A DNA stretch of 64,000 nucleotides, from the NCBI GenBank assembly GCA_038207585.1, contig JBBQZP010000007.1, positions 51,577-115,576 of the forward strand, read 5' to 3'. Both the position numbers and the translations under genes were made by a program. The notes under the pieces were generated by a model, which saw nothing but the letters and a program-made list of their open reading frames with translations, was not told where the DNA came from and ran no database searches. Every line of letters begins with the position of its first letter. The stretch's first letter is position 1. This document shows positions 8,447 through 17,101 of this stretch, in pieces. Source of the DNA: JBBQZP01 sp038207585. GTDB lineage: Bacteria; Pseudomonadota; Alphaproteobacteria; Rhodobacterales; Rhodobacteraceae.

Positions 8447-8992
8447 ATGGCGCAAAATGCCACCATTTACAAAATTGAACTCTCTGTCTCTGACATGGAT
8501 CGCCACTATTATGAGACGCATAAACTGACCGTCGCCAGGCACCCTTCGGAAACCGATGAACGGTTGATGGTGCGGATTGTCGCTTTTGCGCTGAACGCCC
8601 ACGAGAATTTGGAAATGGGCAAGGGTATTTCAACGGATGACGAACCGGATATCTGGAAAAAAAGCCTGAGCGGCGAGTTGAATGTCTGGGTGGCTCTTGG
8701 ACTGCCCAAGGAAAAGGTCATGCGGCAATCGTGCAGCAAGGCTGACAAGGTGATTGTCTATCCATACGGCGGCAAGGTGGCCGAGATCTGGTGGGACAAG
8801 ATCAGAGCCAGCACCATGCGGTTTGACAATCTGCAAGTGATCAGCTTTTCCGAAAAAGACACCGTAGAATTGGCCAAACTGGCAAACCGCACGATGAAGG
8901 TGCAGATCAATATCCAGGACGGAGAGGTTATGGTCGGCGTCGCAGACCGGATCGTTTATATAACCCCGATGAACTGGAAAACTGCGGCGTAA
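8447..8992 (+). CDS. yaeQ: YaeQ family protein
   Basis: A 181-residue protein matching YaeQ from end to end. It begins with KIELSVSDMDRHYYETHKLT and continues through HPSETDERLMVRIVAFAL and the PDIWKKSLSGELNVWVALG block, all characteristic of the family, which has a PD-(D/E)XK nuclease-like fold of uncertain biochemical role (E. coli YaeQ was reported to suppress loss of RfaH). It lies 173 bases after the regulator fusion and probably has its own promoter. Length and start agree with the family. It has no evident functional link to its neighbours. Confidence 0.9.
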   Translation: MAQNATIYKIELSVSDMDRHYYETHKLTVARHPSETDERLMVRIVAFALNAHENLEMGKGISTDDEPDIWKKSLSGELNVWVALGLPKEKVMRQSCSKADKVIVYPYGGKVAEIWWDKIRASTMRFDNLQVISFSEKDTVELAKLANRTMKVQINIQDGEVMVGVADRIVYITPMNWKTAA

Positions 8993-9094
8993 CACGCGGT
9001 TTCCGACTGCGACGGGGGTTGTGAAGCGCTGCGACATCATCCCAATCGACGGCGATCTGATCGTGCGGACAAAGATCGGTCGCAAGGCCCGCAG

Positions 9095-9541
9095 CTAAAG
9101 CTTGCGATTATAGCGGATGAACGGCGTGACAGCGGCGATGCGGTCGTACAACTGACGCGCCTGCGCGTTGAAATCCTGCGTCAGCCAATAGACCGCAGGG
9201 GTGCCTGCCGCATCGGCCACCGCATAAACCGCCTCGATCAACGCGCGCCCCGCCCCGGTGCCGCGCGCGTCAGGGTCCACATACAGGTCCTGCAGATAGA
9301 TCACCTCTTCGATCTTCCAGGCATGGCGGTGCGACAGATAGTGCGTCAGACCGATCATCCTGCCGCCCGCCTCGGCCACCAGACAGTTGAAGTCGCGCGA
9401 ATCACTGCCCAGCAGACGGGCGAATGTCGCGGCATAGACCGCCTCGGGGACAGTGGTCTTGTAATACTCCAGATACCCCGTCCAAAGCCTGCGCCAATCG
9501 GCCTCATCTTCGGTTCGGAGGGGACGGATGGTGCAGGTCAT
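9095..9541 (-). CDS. GNAT-family N-acetyltransferase
   Basis: A 148-residue acetyl-CoA-dependent acetyltransferase. The acetyl-CoA binding motif A is DLYVDPDARGTGAGRALIEA near residue 78-97, with the Q/RxxGxG/A pyrophosphate loop present as ARGTGAGRAL. The C-terminal half NAQARQLYDRI is the usual motif B. The ATG at 9541 is chosen because GAGGA lies 8 bases before it; the ATG at 9550 would leave no room for a ribosome-binding site. It is the last gene of the long importer/amidase operon, directly after the CobW gene. It might acetylate an amine made by the operon, but the substrate is unknown. Confidence 0.85.
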   Translation of the reverse strand: MTCTIRPLRTEDEADWRRLWTGYLEYYKTTVPEAVYAATFARLLGSDSRDFNCLVAEAGGRMIGLTHYLSHRHAWKIEEVIYLQDLYVDPDARGTGAGRALIEAVYAVADAAGTPAVYWLTQDFNAQARQLYDRIAAVTPFIRYNRKL

Positions 9542-9552
9542 GGGAGTCATCC

Positions 9553-10536
9553 TCAGGCGAAGGGCACGGGTAACGAGCGGCCCAGAAAATGGTGCAGTGA
9601 TCGCTCAAGATCGGCGGGGCGATAGCCGCGTCCGATAAAGACGATGCGGTTATCCTGCCCGTGATCGGGTTGGTCTGGCAATACCTCGGGTGACTGCACC
9701 ACGCGGCGCACGGTTTGCAGCAACAACCTGCCCGCAGGCGTGCGGATCACACCCTTGACCCTCACCAGATCATCGCCACGCGCATGCAGCAGCGCCGACA
9801 GCCACAGGGTGAAAGCCGACCAGTCGATTTCGGGAGCCACCCGTACCTGGGTCGGCAGAATCGGGCCTCGGGCATCGTCATCGGGCAACGGGGGCAGCAG
9901 GGCGGGTGTGGTGCCCGGCGGCAGCGCGGGCAAGACAACGGTTTCGCCAAGGACGGCAGCCGTCACGACCGCTCCGGGGTTCAGCAGGGCCAGCGTCGCG
10001 CGCAGGGCGGCCAGACCGGCAGGCGCGCAGGCGTCGGTCTTGGTCAGGATCAGCCGGTCCGCCGCCCCCACCTGCCGTCGCCCCAAGGGCTCCGTCGTCA
10101 GTTGTGCCAACGCATGAAGCGCGTCCACCGCCACAATCGTTTCCCCGACAAGAATGTGGTTCACCAACACCGGATCGCCCTGAATGGCGGCCACAATCGC
10201 GCCGGGATCAGCCAGCCCGCTGGTTTCCAGCACGATCCGGTCCAGTGTCGCCGCCCCTTCACGGCTGCGCAGATCGCAAATCCGGCGCAGCGCCGCGATA
10301 AGCTGGGCCTGCCCCACACAACAACAACACCCCCCCGCCAGCAGCGTGACCTGCCCCAGCAGCGCATCATCCACCGGCGTTTCCGCAGCCTCGTTTACGA
10401 TGACATGCGCGTGCGGCCCGAAACTGCCGGCGTGCAACTGATGGCGCAGCCATGTGGTCTTGCCCGACCCCAGATAGCCGCCAAGCACCGTCAGCCGCAG
10501 CCGCCCCCCACCGCCGCCAACCCCGTCAACCTGCAT
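9553..10536 (-). CDS. CobW/COG0523-family GTPase metallochaperone
   Basis: A 327-residue G3E-family P-loop GTPase. Walker A is GGYLGSGKTTWLRHQL near residue 20, the metal-binding CxCC-type motif is present as GGCCCCV near 68, Walker B/G3 is ETSGLADPGAIVAA, and the guanine-specificity motif is LTKTDA. The C-terminal CobW_C domain ends the protein (RIVFIGRGY). COG0523 proteins deliver zinc, cobalt or another metal to client enzymes. The ATG at 10536 overlaps the preceding small CxxC gene by 11 bases. A metal-dependent deacetylase-fold hydrolase lies two genes upstream, which makes it a plausible client. Confidence 0.85.
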   Translation of the reverse strand: MQVDGVGGGGGRLRLTVLGGYLGSGKTTWLRHQLHAGSFGPHAHVIVNEAAETPVDDALLGQVTLLAGGCCCCVGQAQLIAALRRICDLRSREGAATLDRIVLETSGLADPGAIVAAIQGDPVLVNHILVGETIVAVDALHALAQLTTEPLGRRQVGAADRLILTKTDACAPAGLAALRATLALLNPGAVVTAAVLGETVVLPALPPGTTPALLPPLPDDDARGPILPTQVRVAPEIDWSAFTLWLSALLHARGDDLVRVKGVIRTPAGRLLLQTVRRVVQSPEVLPDQPDHGQDNRIVFIGRGYRPADLERSLHHFLGRSLPVPFA

Positions 10537-10819
10537 CCAGATACCGCGCATCCAGCGGATCAATCGGGCGACCGATCAGACGTTCCGCCTCGGCCCAGAC
10601 CTCGGACAGATTCTGGACGATCACCGACGCCCCGAACAGGGTCGAAAGCTGGATGCCCGGCACCACGCCGTCGTCATGCGCGGTCAATCCGTAAGGCCGC
10701 AGAATGGTGTTCAACACCCCCACACGGTGGAACCGCGCACGCAGACGGTCGCCGGGGGTGGCGGCCCCCGCATCGGTCCAATGGCCCGGAACGGCAGGGT
10801 TGCCACAGGCGTTGCACAT
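10526..10819 (-). CDS. Small CxxC protein (unknown function)
   Basis: A 97-residue protein beginning MCNACGNPAVPGHW, a short N-terminal C-x2-C motif that could bind zinc or another metal; a third potential ligand is the following His. The rest is mixed alpha/beta with no membrane segment. I do not recognise a named family. It lies between the deacetylase-fold gene (54 bases upstream) and the CobW gene (11-base overlap), so the three are probably co-transcribed and co-translated. The overlap and metal motif suggest that it works with the CobW protein, either as a client or as a metal-handing partner; that is inference. Confidence 0.65.
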   Translation of the reverse strand: MCNACGNPAVPGHWTDAGAATPGDRLRARFHRVGVLNTILRPYGLTAHDDGVVPGIQLSTLFGASVIVQNLSEVWAEAERLIGRPIDPLDARYLDAG

Positions 10820-10873
10820 GGGTTGGCCCCTTTGACGAGGCCGGGGCAGCCTGTGCAGCCCCGACCGATCAGA

Positions 10874-11776
10874 TCAGATCACTTCCGGGCGGGCCTTGCC
10901 GCCGAACGGATAGCGCTTGCGGAAATCGTTGCAGATATCCTCGAACGGGGCCCATTCAACGCCGGAATGGCGGCTGATGTATTCGATCAGCCGTTCCAGC
11001 ATCAGCAGAACCTGTGGTCGCCCCGCCACATCAGGGTGAATGGTAAAGGCGAACACCGCATAGTCCATCTCGCGGTAGACCCAATCGAACTGATCGCGCC
11101 ACAACTCCTCGATATCGCGCGGATTGACGAAGCCGTGGCTGTTGGGGGCCTTTTTCATGAACATCATCGGCGGCAGGTCATCGACATACCAGTTGGCGGC
11201 AATATCGACGAGGTCGATCTCGGTGCCATGCTTCAGGGGATGCATCCAGTCCTTGGCGGTCTTGGAATAGTCGATCAGGTTCCAGCTGTCGCCGACCTTG
11301 GCATAGAACGGCTGAAAGTCGCGGTAGCCCTGGCTGTGATCATAGGTGAAGCCGTGTTTCAGCAGCAAGGCGGCGGTGTTGGCCGACATTTCCCACCACG
11401 GTGCCACATAACCGCGCGGGGCGGCCCCGGTCAGGCCCTTGATCAGTTCGATCGACTTGACCAGCACATCCTCTTCCTGGCTCGGGGTCATGGCGACGGG
11501 GTTTTCGTGAAGATAACCGTGCGCGCCCACCTCATGACCGTCCTTGACGATCATCTCCATCTGTTTGGGGAAGGTTTCCAGGCTGTGGCCGGGAATGAAG
11601 AACGTGGTTTTCAGATCGTATTTCTTGAACAATCGCAGCAGGCGCGGCACGCCCACTTCGGTCGCGAAGATGCCGCGCTGAATGTCGGACGGGCTGTCAC
11701 CGCCACCGTAAGAGCCGATCCAGCCGGCGACCGAGTCGATGTCGGTTCCGAAAGAGCAGTAAATTTTCTTGGCCAT
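10874..11776 (-). CDS. Polysaccharide-deacetylase (NodB/PuuE) family hydrolase, cytoplasmic
   Basis: A 300-residue metal-dependent amidohydrolase with the NodB homology fold. The first metal-binding aspartate is in CSFGTDIDSVAGW near residue 12, and the HxxxH pair lies in EVGAHGYLHENP near residue 97. There is no signal peptide, unlike cell-wall deacetylases, so it resembles the cytoplasmic PuuE allantoinase/imide-hydrolase branch more than chitin or peptidoglycan deacetylases. A consensus ribosome-binding site, AGGAGG, precedes the ATG. The operon contains an amidase and a polyamine-type importer, so a C-N bond of an imported small molecule is the likely target. The adjacent CobW protein could supply its metal. 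Confidence 0.82.
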   Translation of the reverse strand: MAKKIYCSFGTDIDSVAGWIGSYGGGDSPSDIQRGIFATEVGVPRLLRLFKKYDLKTTFFIPGHSLETFPKQMEMIVKDGHEVGAHGYLHENPVAMTPSQEEDVLVKSIELIKGLTGAAPRGYVAPWWEMSANTAALLLKHGFTYDHSQGYRDFQPFYAKVGDSWNLIDYSKTAKDWMHPLKHGTEIDLVDIAANWYVDDLPPMMFMKKAPNSHGFVNPRDIEELWRDQFDWVYREMDYAVFAFTIHPDVAGRPQVLLMLERLIEYISRHSGVEWAPFEDICNDFRKRYPFGGKARPEVI

Positions 11777-11818
11777 GGTTCTTATCCTCCTGTGATCCGT
11801 CGTTTCAAAAAGGTGCGA

Positions 11819-13168
11819 TCAGCCTCGCACCAGAGTTTCAGTTGCCAGCCCCGCTGCCAACACCGCATGGTCCTGCCCGTGCGGCGCGCACAGCATGAAC
11901 CCGGTGGGCATGCCGTCCCCATCCTGTCCCGAAGGGATCGACAGCCCGCACCAGTCCAGAAAGTTGCCGATGGCCGTGTTGCGCAGGGTGTGGAAGTTGT
12001 GGCGGAAGAACACCTCGACATCCGCCTCCAGCGGCGCAATAGGCATGGCAACGGTCGGGGTGGTCGGGCAAATCAGAATGGCGTTGCCAAGGCGCGCGTT
12101 GATCCGGGCGATCCAGTCCTGCCGGCCCCGGTAAAGGCGGATCAGGTCAACCGCCGTCATGCCATCAGCCATCCGGATGCGGCGCACCACGCGGCTGTCG
12201 ATCCGGTCGACATCGGGGCCAGAGAGGCGTTCGCGGTGTACGTCCATCGCCTCGGCCGAAGGCAGCGGGCCATAGCGGCCCATCAAGGCCGCCACCTCAC
12301 GCAATTCGGGAAGGGCTATGGCGCGCACGCGGGCCCCTGCGGCACTCAAACGCGCAACCGCCGCGTCGAAATTGGCTGCAACTGCGGGCGCAAGATCGTC
12401 CATCATATGTGCGTCGGGGATCACGAAATCCAGCGCCGCCATCGGGGCTGCCGTGACCAAAGGCGCAGGCAGACCCCGCAGGGCGGCATCAGTCAGCACG
12501 CAATCTTCGACCGTCTGCGCCAGTGGCCCAAGCGTATCAAGACTGCGCGACAGCGGGAAAACACCTTCCATCGGATAGTGCCCTACCGAGGTTTTATATC
12601 CCACCACCCCGTTGAAAGACGCGGGAATCCGGATCGACCCGCCGGTATCAGTGCCGATTGATACCGGCACGATGCCTGCCGCAACAACGGCCCCGCTGCC
12701 GGACGAAGACCCCCCCGGCGACCGTGCCACGACCGGGTCGCGCGGATTGCGGGGTGTTCCGTAGTGCGGGTTCAGCCCGATGGCGGAATAGGCAAACTCG
12801 GTCATGTTGACCGCGCCCACGCTGATCATCCCGGCACGCATTGCAGCACTTACAAGGGCTGCATCCTGCGTCGCGGGGGCTGCGGCTTGCAGCACTACGG
12901 ACCCTGCCGTTGTTACCGACCCGCGCAGATCGAACAGGTCCTTCCACGCCATCGGCACGCCATCAACCAGACTCGCCGGATTGCCAGACCGCAAGCGTTC
13001 CCGCGAGGCGCGCGCCTCGGCTTCGGCGCGCGGGCGCAGGGTGCGGATGAACAGCGTGGGGTCGGCGTGGGCATTGATCCGGTCGAACACCTCTGCCAGA
13101 AGGTCCACAGGGTCACGACGGCCCTCGCGCAGGTCTTGGGACAGGTTCTGAACTGTGCCGATCGACAT
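11819..13168 (-). CDS. Amidase-signature-family hydrolase
   Basis: A 449-residue amidase of the GatA-like signature family. The catalytic lysine is in GVPMAWKDLFDLRG near residue 72, the cis-serine in RSPGGSSSGSGAVVAAG near 147, and the nucleophilic serine in GTDTGGSIRIPAS near 170, so the Ser-cisSer-Lys triad is complete. It hydrolyses a carbon-nitrogen amide bond, releasing ammonia or an amine; the family does not reveal the substrate. The ATG at 13168 begins 8 bases after the ATPase stop and is preferred over an upstream start inside that gene. It lies in the polyamine-type importer operon, consistent with degrading an imported amide. Confidence 0.88.
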   Translation of the reverse strand: MSIGTVQNLSQDLREGRRDPVDLLAEVFDRINAHADPTLFIRTLRPRAEAEARASRERLRSGNPASLVDGVPMAWKDLFDLRGSVTTAGSVVLQAAAPATQDAALVSAAMRAGMISVGAVNMTEFAYSAIGLNPHYGTPRNPRDPVVARSPGGSSSGSGAVVAAGIVPVSIGTDTGGSIRIPASFNGVVGYKTSVGHYPMEGVFPLSRSLDTLGPLAQTVEDCVLTDAALRGLPAPLVTAAPMAALDFVIPDAHMMDDLAPAVAANFDAAVARLSAAGARVRAIALPELREVAALMGRYGPLPSAEAMDVHRERLSGPDVDRIDSRVVRRIRMADGMTAVDLIRLYRGRQDWIARINARLGNAILICPTTPTVAMPIAPLEADVEVFFRHNFHTLRNTAIGNFLDWCGLSIPSGQDGDGMPTGFMLCAPHGQDHAVLAAGLATETLVRG

Positions 13169-13176
13169 GTCTGCCC

Positions 13177-14280
13177 CTATCCCGCAATCAGCGTGGCGTC
13201 TTCGGGCGACCATGCAACAAAGCCCGCAGTTCCTGCCGCCAGAAGGCCACGGTATTTGTCCTCGTGCCCTTCCAGCGTGACAGCATCCCCATTGGGCAGG
13301 GTCAGCGCGATCTGCATGATGTGCCCAACCAATTGCAGGCGATTGATCTGGCAGGGGATGACGTTTTCACCATAAGTCGCGCGCATGTCCTGTTCGGGCG
13401 TGGAGCCTGGCACCACGTTCATTGCCTCGGCAGGCAGGACGATGGAGACGGGCGTGCCGGGGGCTATGGATGCGCCTTGCTGCAGCGCGATCAGCGGACC
13501 GAAATCCGAGACAACCTGCACTTTGCCGTCGCCACCCGCCTTCACCTTGCCTGATATCAGCGTATTTGCCCCGATGAACCGGGCCACGAACAGGCTGGAG
13601 GGTCGGGTATACAATTCGCGCGGCGGACTGATCTGTTCGACACGGCCCGCGTTCATCACCACGATCCGGTCCGACAGGGCCAGCGCCTCGGACTGCGCAT
13701 GGGTCACAAAAACGAATGTGATGCCCAGATCGCGCTGGAGCAGTTTCAGTTCGTTCTGGATGCTTTTGCGCAAGTTGGCGTCCAGCGCGCCCAGGGGTTC
13801 ATCCAGCAGCAGAATGTCCGGCTCCACCACCAGCGACCGGGCCAAGGCGATGCGCTGGCGTTGCCCCCCGGACAGGCGGTTCGGGCGCATATCGGCCACT
13901 TCGGTCAGACCCAGTTTATCAAGAATCCGGTCCACCTTGCGGTTTGCCTCGGGCAATGGGGTCTTCTTGACCTCCAACCCGAAATGCACGTTCTGCCGCA
14001 CGGTCATATGTGGAAACAATGCGTAGTTCTGAAAGATCATCGATGTCGGGCGCTGTTCGGGGGCCAGATCGTTGATCCGCTTGCCCCGGATCATCAGATC
14101 GCCCGAGGTGATCGTCTCGAACCCCGCGATCATCCGCAGCGTGGTGGTCTTGCCACAGCCCGAGGGCCCAAGGAACGCGATGAATTCGCCCTTTTCCACG
14201 TCAAGGTTAAAGTCGATGACGGCAGGCGTGCCGTTATCGTAAACCTTGCCGATCTGGCTCAGTTGCAGGTCATGGGCCAA
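13177..14280 (-). CDS. ABC importer ATPase, PotA type
   Basis: A 367-residue ATP-binding subunit of a spermidine/putrescine-type importer. It shows Walker A GPSGCGKTTTLRMIAG, the Q-loop MIFQNYALFPHMTV, signature LSGGQRQRIALARSL, Walker B LLLDEPLGALD and an intact switch histidine (FVTHAQSEAL). A C-terminal TOBE-like domain follows from about residue 240. It lies 80 bases after the Tat-exported binding protein and 8 bases before the amidase. It is the second ATPase of the operon; the other (18825-19976) has lost the switch histidine, so the two may work as a heterodimer. This copy looks fully competent. Confidence 0.9.
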   Translation of the reverse strand: MAHDLQLSQIGKVYDNGTPAVIDFNLDVEKGEFIAFLGPSGCGKTTTLRMIAGFETITSGDLMIRGKRINDLAPEQRPTSMIFQNYALFPHMTVRQNVHFGLEVKKTPLPEANRKVDRILDKLGLTEVADMRPNRLSGGQRQRIALARSLVVEPDILLLDEPLGALDANLRKSIQNELKLLQRDLGITFVFVTHAQSEALALSDRIVVMNAGRVEQISPPRELYTRPSSLFVARFIGANTLISGKVKAGGDGKVQVVSDFGPLIALQQGASIAPGTPVSIVLPAEAMNVVPGSTPEQDMRATYGENVIPCQINRLQLVGHIMQIALTLPNGDAVTLEGHEDKYRGLLAAGTAGFVAWSPEDATLIAG

Positions 14281-14360
14281 GTGAAGCGTCCTTGCGTTCG
14301 GGTCGAAACAGGCTGGTCAGGCGGGGCCGGGGCGCAGTGCCCCGGCCCGGCTTTTCGAAA

Positions 14361-15584
14361 TCAGGCAGACAGGAATTCGTCCCACTTGCTGATCAGCAAG
14401 TCGTACTCATCCGGCCACTGGTGCCAGTAGGCGACGTTCGCAGCACGGGTGGCAAGGCTGCCGCCGTCGCGCAGATCGCCTTCCTTGATGCCGCGATCTT
14501 CCGGGCCAACCCACGGCGCACCTTCGTACCAGAAAGCATACTTTTCAGGCGCCATCGCAGCCTTGACCTTGTCGTTGGGCGAATAGTAGCCCTGTTCGGA
14601 CACGGCAACTGCCGGGCCGCCCGACAGCCAGTAATCGGCATAGGCCGTGACCGCATCAAGGTTGGGCGAGGATTTCAGGGCCGAAACCCCGATAGCCCAG
14701 CCGCGATAGCCGGTCTTCATCGTGGCGTACGAACACTGCACGCCCTGTGCCTTGACTGCCATCACAGCAGGCTGCCAGGCGTCGGCGATGATCATCTCGC
14801 CCGAGGCCAGCAGGTTCACCAACTCGCCAAAGTCGCCCCACAGCGCGCGGAACTGACCCTCTTTCTTTTTCGAAATCAGATACTTGGCCGCTTCTTCAAT
14901 GGCCGCTGCATCCGGGTTTCCAGGGTTCTTTACCTCCAGCAGGCCCAGTTCGTTCATCGCCATGACGGCCTGACCGAACGCGATCAGCGGGTCAACGTTC
15001 AGACCGGTCTTGCCCTTGAACTTGGGATCAAACAGTGCCGACCAGTTCGAGGCTTCTTCGGCATCCACCAGATCGGGACGATAGCCGATGGAGTCGAAGT
15101 TATAGACGGTTGGCACCATGTTCAGCGCGGTCTGGGACTCGTCGGTCCAGATCTGGCCCACGATCTGCGCGCGGGCTTCCCATTTGTCGGACGGCTTGAG
15201 GAAGCTTTCGCCAATGCCAGTCCAGTTGGTCAGGTTCGCGGCCGGGATCGGCGACACAAGGTCGGTCTGCACGATCGAGGGCAGACGTTCGCCGATCACT
15301 TCCCAGCAGTCATACGAGGTGGACCCGGACAGAAGTTCGGTCTGGGTGTTGGGGAAGATGTCGGCCTTGCCCGACACCGCCTTGACACCCGAAGCGGCCT
15401 GAAACTCGTTCAGGATACGCTCCTGCACGGTCACAGACAGGCCAACCGTGCGCAATTCCTGCGATGCAAGATCAGCCGCGAAAGCGCCCTGTGCGCCCAG
15501 AAATGGCAGGCCGCCAGCGGCAAGCGCCATCGAACCCGCAGTGCTTTGCAGGAACTTGCGCCGGGAAAGAGACTTTTCGTTCAT
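14361..15584 (-). CDS. Polyamine-type ABC substrate-binding protein, Tat-exported
   Basis: A 407-residue periplasmic binding protein of the PotD/family-1 type. The N-terminus MNEKSLSRRKFLQSTAGSMA is a twin-arginine signal (SRRKFL), followed by a hydrophobic stretch and an AFA-A cleavage site near residue 36. Typical core stretches are NMVPTVYNFDSIGYRP and YADYWLSGGPAVAVSEQGYY. AGGAGG lies 7 bases before the ATG. It follows the two SDR genes after 51 bases and serves the permeases at 17098-18825. The leaderless protein at 21156-22400 is a clear paralogue, sharing PTV-N-DS-GY-P, WLSG, QGYY and WY-GAP blocks in the same order. The ligand is probably a small amine or amide. Confidence 0.88.
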   Translation of the reverse strand: MNEKSLSRRKFLQSTAGSMALAAGGLPFLGAQGAFAADLASQELRTVGLSVTVQERILNEFQAASGVKAVSGKADIFPNTQTELLSGSTSYDCWEVIGERLPSIVQTDLVSPIPAANLTNWTGIGESFLKPSDKWEARAQIVGQIWTDESQTALNMVPTVYNFDSIGYRPDLVDAEEASNWSALFDPKFKGKTGLNVDPLIAFGQAVMAMNELGLLEVKNPGNPDAAAIEEAAKYLISKKKEGQFRALWGDFGELVNLLASGEMIIADAWQPAVMAVKAQGVQCSYATMKTGYRGWAIGVSALKSSPNLDAVTAYADYWLSGGPAVAVSEQGYYSPNDKVKAAMAPEKYAFWYEGAPWVGPEDRGIKEGDLRDGGSLATRAANVAYWHQWPDEYDLLISKWDEFLSA

Positions 15585-15635
15585 TCTTATACCTCCTGTG
15601 GTCTTTGTTTGATTCAGTCGTCTATTGCCCGTCGG

Positions 15636-16388
15636 TCAGTAGCGTCCGACGAGTAGTCCCCCGTCCACGACCACGACCTGCCCGGTCATGTATCTCGCGG
15701 CATGAGATGCCAGAAACAGGATCACATCGGCGATGTCCTCAGGCTCGCCGATGCGCCCCATCGGAATGAACGCGCCCGCCTTGTCGGCATCTGGGCCAAG
15801 CGAATGCTCCTTCGACAAAAGCTGAGCTGTGCGGATATAGCCGGGGGCCACGCCGTTCACCCGGATGCCGTCGCGCGCCAGTTCCACGGCCAGCCCCCGG
15901 ACCAGACCTACAACCCCGGCCTTTGCGGCGGAATAATGCACATGCTCATCCCAGCCGTAGGCCACCCCCATGATCGACGACAAGGCAATGACCGAGCCTG
16001 ACTTGCGCGCTTTCATCCCCGCCAGCGCCGGGCGCACGACGCGAAAGATGCCCTTCAGATCGACGTCCAGCGTCAGATCCCACTTCTCGTCCGTCAATTC
16101 GGGCAACGGTTCGCGGCGCGCAATTCCGGCATTTGCCACGATGGTGTCGATCTTGCCATGCTTTGCCTCGACCGCTGCAACCACGGCATTGGCGGCTTCG
16201 GTCGACCGCACATCCAGCGCCATGAATTCGGCGCTGCCGCCTGCGGCCGTGATCTCGGCCACCACGGCGCGGCCTTCAGTTTCCAGTACATCGGTCACGA
16301 CGACATGACTGCCCGCTTTTGCAAAGGCCAACGCGGCGGCCCGGCCAATGCCGATCCCGGCACCGGTGATCAGGGTGATTTCCGTCAT
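15636..16388 (-). CDS. SDR-family oxidoreductase (FabG-like)
   Basis: A 250-residue classical short-chain dehydrogenase. The cofactor motif is ITGAGIGIGRAAALAFA near residue 6, NAG is in VANAGIARRE near 87, the catalytic serine is in VIALSSIMGVAYGW near 140, and YxxxK is HYSAAKAGVVG near 157. The C-terminal VVVDGGLLVGRY is typical. The ATG at 16388 overlaps the stop of the preceding SDR as ATGA, so the two are translationally coupled. It probably interconverts an alcohol and ketone in breakdown of the imported compound. Paired SDRs in one importer operon could oxidise two positions or stereoisomers. Confidence 0.88.
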   Translation of the reverse strand: MTEITLITGAGIGIGRAAALAFAKAGSHVVVTDVLETEGRAVVAEITAAGGSAEFMALDVRSTEAANAVVAAVEAKHGKIDTIVANAGIARREPLPELTDEKWDLTLDVDLKGIFRVVRPALAGMKARKSGSVIALSSIMGVAYGWDEHVHYSAAKAGVVGLVRGLAVELARDGIRVNGVAPGYIRTAQLLSKEHSLGPDADKAGAFIPMGRIGEPEDIADVILFLASHAARYMTGQVVVVDGGLLVGRY

Positions 16389-17101
16389 AGCATCACATCT
16401 CCGGAATTGGGGCCCAGCGTCTGGCCCACGAACAACGACGCGGCGGGGGAACACAGGAAGGCGACGGTGGCCGCAACTTCCTCGGGCTCGCCAAAGCGGC
16501 CCAGCGGCAATTCCGCCGCCTTGGCGCGCTGCCAGTCCGCCGAAAGGTTGCGCACAAGCGGCGTGTTGATCGGGCCGGGAGCCACCGCATTGACCCGGAC
16601 GCCCTGCGCCGACACCTCGCGCGCAAGCGCCTTGGTCAGCCCGATGATCCCGGCTTTTGCCGCAGAATAATGGACCAGTTCGATCCCGCCGATCTGCCCC
16701 AGTTGCGAGGCAATGTTGACGATCACCCCTGCCTTGCGCGCCAGCATTCCCGCAAGAACGGCCTGCGTACACAGGAACGTGCCGCGCAGATGAACGGCGA
16801 TCATCCGGTCAAAATCCTGCACGGTCAGGTCGGTAAAGCGGCCCTGATGCACATGGCCCGCATTGTTGATCAGGTGGGTGACCGGGCCAAGGTCGGCTTC
16901 GGCGCGGGCTACCATCGCGGCAACATCAGCTTCGACCGATACGTCGCCCGCGCAAGCCAGACCACCCATTTCGGCTGCAACCGCCTGCGCTGCATCGGCG
17001 CGGAAATCGTTGACCAGAACCTTGTAACCTTCGGACGCCAATTGCACTGCAATCGCGCGGCCAATGCCCGACCCGGCCCCGGTGACAATCGCGACATTCA
17101 T
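16385..17101 (-). CDS. SDR-family oxidoreductase (FabG-like), second copy
   Basis: A 238-residue classical short-chain dehydrogenase: cofactor motif VTGAGSGIGRAIAVQLA near residue 6, NNAG in LINNAGHVHQGRF near 82, catalytic serine region IVNIASQLGQIGG near 131, and YxxxK in HYSAAKAGIIG near 147. It is related to, but clearly distinct from, its downstream neighbour, and ends FVGQTLGPNSGDVML where most relatives end DGG. Both ends overlap neighbouring genes by ATGA (17098-17101 and 16385-16388), so it is embedded between permease and dehydrogenase in a tight operon. The substrate is unknown. Confidence 0.88.
   Translation of the reverse strand: MNVAIVTGAGSGIGRAIAVQLASEGYKVLVNDFRADAAQAVAAEMGGLACAGDVSVEADVAAMVARAEADLGPVTHLINNAGHVHQGRFTDLTVQDFDRMIAVHLRGTFLCTQAVLAGMLARKAGVIVNIASQLGQIGGIELVHYSAAKAGIIGLTKALAREVSAQGVRVNAVAPGPINTPLVRNLSADWQRAKAAELPLGRFGEPEEVAATVAFLCSPAASLFVGQTLGPNSGDVML

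Noticed and set aside
9020..9097. 25-codon ORF starting with GTG after yaeQ
   Set aside because: It overlaps the end of the convergent GNAT gene, has a poorly spaced G-run instead of a proper ribosome-binding site, and shows no similarity.
10676..12661. Open plus-strand frame of 661 codons
   Set aside because: It is opposite the amidase, deacetylase-fold hydrolase and small CxxC genes, which have clear motifs. No ribosome-binding site or domain supports the plus frame.
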